From Pedobacter cryoconitis (GTDB lineage: Bacteria > Bacteroidota > Bacteroidia > Sphingobacteriales > Sphingobacteriaceae), in NCBI RefSeq assembly GCF_001590605.1, contig NZ_CP014504.1:496001-560000 (forward strand): a stretch of DNA of 64,000 nt, read 5' to 3'. Below the pieces are notes generated by a model that worked only from the letters and a program-made list of their open reading frames with translations, was not told where the DNA came from and did not search any database. Made by a program: the position numbers and the translations under genes. Within the stretch, counting starts at the first letter, position 1. Each line of letters opens with the position of its first letter. Of the stretch, positions 62,947-64,000 are shown in pieces.

Positions 62947-63381
62947 TTAACTTGAAAGTGGACTTAAGAATAAGCCAGTGTTAAAATAATATTTTTCTCC
63001 TGTGATATTCATTTTTCCCCAGATAGAAATATCCACTTTTTTCTTGATTTCTGTAACATTTCTGAGAGAAAATTTCTTCTCTACTTCGGTCATATTGATT
63101 TCAACCTCAACCTGATAGAGGCGACGTTCATATTCTGTAATAGATCTGAGCAAAGATTGCCTGAATTTTTCTTCCCAGGTTGTCTCGCTAACTATTAATT
63201 CGAAGTCTAAATCCCATATTTCGCAGCCAAAGTTCCTGTTATGCCTGTGTTCTCCATATCTGGTAAAAATAATCAACTCTATATTCTGAGAGATTGATTT
63301 CCCCAAATCGGCCTCTGTAAGGTCTTTGTTGTCGAGAATGTTTTTTAATCGAAATGGTTTGTTATATAAGAAATCTGACAT
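62947..63381 (-). CDS. tssE: T6SS baseplate protein TssE (gp25-like)
   Basis: A 144-aa gp25/TssE homologue: SISQNIELIIFTRYGEHRHNRNFGCEIWDLDFELI is the conserved gp25 core (NI--LI-T--GE----FG---W), followed by WEEKFRQSLLRSITEYERRL. It initiates sheath assembly on the baseplate. It is leftward and upstream of tssF; the 201-base gap between them holds nothing I recognise. Confidence 0.88.
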   Translation of the reverse strand: MSDFLYNKPFRLKNILDNKDLTEADLGKSISQNIELIIFTRYGEHRHNRNFGCEIWDLDFELIVSETTWEEKFRQSLLRSITEYERRLYQVEVEINMTEVEKKFSLRNVTEIKKKVDISIWGKMNITGEKYYFNTGLFLSPLSS

Positions 63382-63530
63382 TGGTTAATACTTAAATGGA
63401 ACAATAATTGGTAAATGGTTAATCAATATTACGTCCAAAATTTATATATTGGAATAGAATACTAACAGACTTTTAATAAACATGTTATTATAATTAAAAT
63501 CTTACACCTCTCAAATCTAATCAACTTCCG

Positions 63531-64000
63531 ATGAAACCTATAAATGCTCAGGAACTGAACAAGTCATACCGGCTCTTTATTTTTAATTTCATTTCCGTAA
63601 CCATTTTTGCCGTAATCTGTGTTTATCTGTTTTTTGCAGCTTCCAGATTTGAATACGAGCTTTTGGAAAAGGAAGTGAAACAAACAGAACAGTTGCTTTC
63701 TAAACGGAAAGATATCAATACTAAATTTGATATGATCCTGTTAAGATTCAAAGAACTTTCCAAATACACCTCCATCAATTCTGAGGAGATGAATAATCAG
63801 GCGATCATGCTTGAAGATATTCAAAATACAAATTTCAAAATCAAAGACATCATTAAAAAAGAAAAGACAACAGTGAGTAGTTTTCTGTTGTATAAAAAAA
63901 TGACTGAAGATATTTCTCAGATGGCAGGAATCCAGGATTCTTTGTTTACCACGAGATTTCAGATTGAGAATGTAAAAACACAATTGGATGCTTGTTTTCA
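63531..64000 (+). CDS. tssO: T6SS-iii membrane protein TssO (partial, cut by window end)
   Basis: The frame is open from ATG 63531 to the window end (156 codons). The start MKPINAQELNKSYRLFIFNF is the pattern I know for TssO of Bacteroidota T6SS. One transmembrane helix follows (FISVTIFAVICVYLFFAA), then a long helical coiled-coil-like periplasmic part (FEYELLEKEVKQTEQLLSKRKDI). With TssN it is part of the trans-envelope complex specific to subtype iii. It is divergent from tssE, sharing the 149-base promoter region. Confidence 0.75.
   Translation, partial: MKPINAQELNKSYRLFIFNFISVTIFAVICVYLFFAASRFEYELLEKEVKQTEQLLSKRKDINTKFDMILLRFKELSKYTSINSEEMNNQAIMLEDIQNTNFKIKDIIKKEKTTVSSFLLYKKMTEDISQMAGIQDSLFTTRFQIENVKTQLDACF

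Noticed and set aside
63741..63983. An 80-codon minus-strand open frame near the right end
   Set aside because: It lies opposite the clear tssO frame, which has a membrane helix and coiled coil typical of its family.

Overview
The window looks like chromosome of a Bacteroidota species, most likely a Pedobacter-like member of the Sphingobacteriaceae. It is AT-rich and lacks Shine-Dalgarno-type spacing. It carries a Bacteroidota-type T6SS (subtype iii: tssN, tssO, tssK, tssE, tssF, tssG), a beta-barrel porin inside a kdp locus, TAnnTTTG-like promoter elements and Bacteroidota-type mobilization genes.

Left arm (1-7595): a co-directional seven-gene cluster with the hallmarks of a ribosomal-peptide (RiPP) locus. 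It has a radical SAM/SPASM maturase (5' end outside the window) and a C39-peptidase ABC exporter. Tailoring genes follow: an internally duplicated GT25-type glycosyltransferase, a LicD-family phosphotransferase, a PhyH Fe(II)/2-oxoglutarate dioxygenase, a LicC/PntC-like cytidylyltransferase and a SAM methyltransferase. The set suggests a secreted peptide or glycopeptide carrying a CDP-activated phospho- or phosphono-amino-alcohol group. No precursor gene is visible.

Mobile element (7709-23214): a 15.5-kb integrative mobilizable element inserted in the 3' end of tRNA-Pro(TGG), bounded by identical 16-bp direct repeats, one of which lies in the intact tRNA gene. It carries a MobC/relaxase module with a highly structured candidate oriT, an XRE regulator with a 46-bp perfect palindrome, a candidate structured RNA, two HEPN-type genes and a block of small unknown genes. 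It also carries two Hcp/TssD genes followed by a candidate T6SS effector and a membrane immunity protein. Its tyrosine integrase is split by a 2505-bp group II intron whose ends can be placed to the base; removing the intron restores a 409-aa reading frame.

Central chromosome (23.3-48.996 kb): a DUF4349 lipoprotein; a high-affinity K+ uptake locus (two very short membrane ORFs, kdpA, kdpB, kdpC, a porin, an unlinked-domain KdpD and a separate histidine kinase, but no kdpE); a hut operon for histidine degradation under a MarR regulator with a clear operator; a large array of 11-nt inverted repeats; then a sulfatase-type phosphoglycerol transferase, a PAP2 phosphatase and a TolC/HlyD/RND efflux set.

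Right arm (49.1-64 kb): a two-gene AAA-ATPase plus PD-(D/E)XK-like nuclease pair with the look of a defence system, a serine hydrolase, a sterol-desaturase-family hydroxylase, a CPA1 Na+/H+ antiporter, a MacB/FtsX-type permease, and the start of a T6SS-iii structural locus (tssK, tssN, tssG, tssF, tssE, and tssO cut by the window end). The resident T6SS could fire the Hcp/effector cassette carried by the mobile element.
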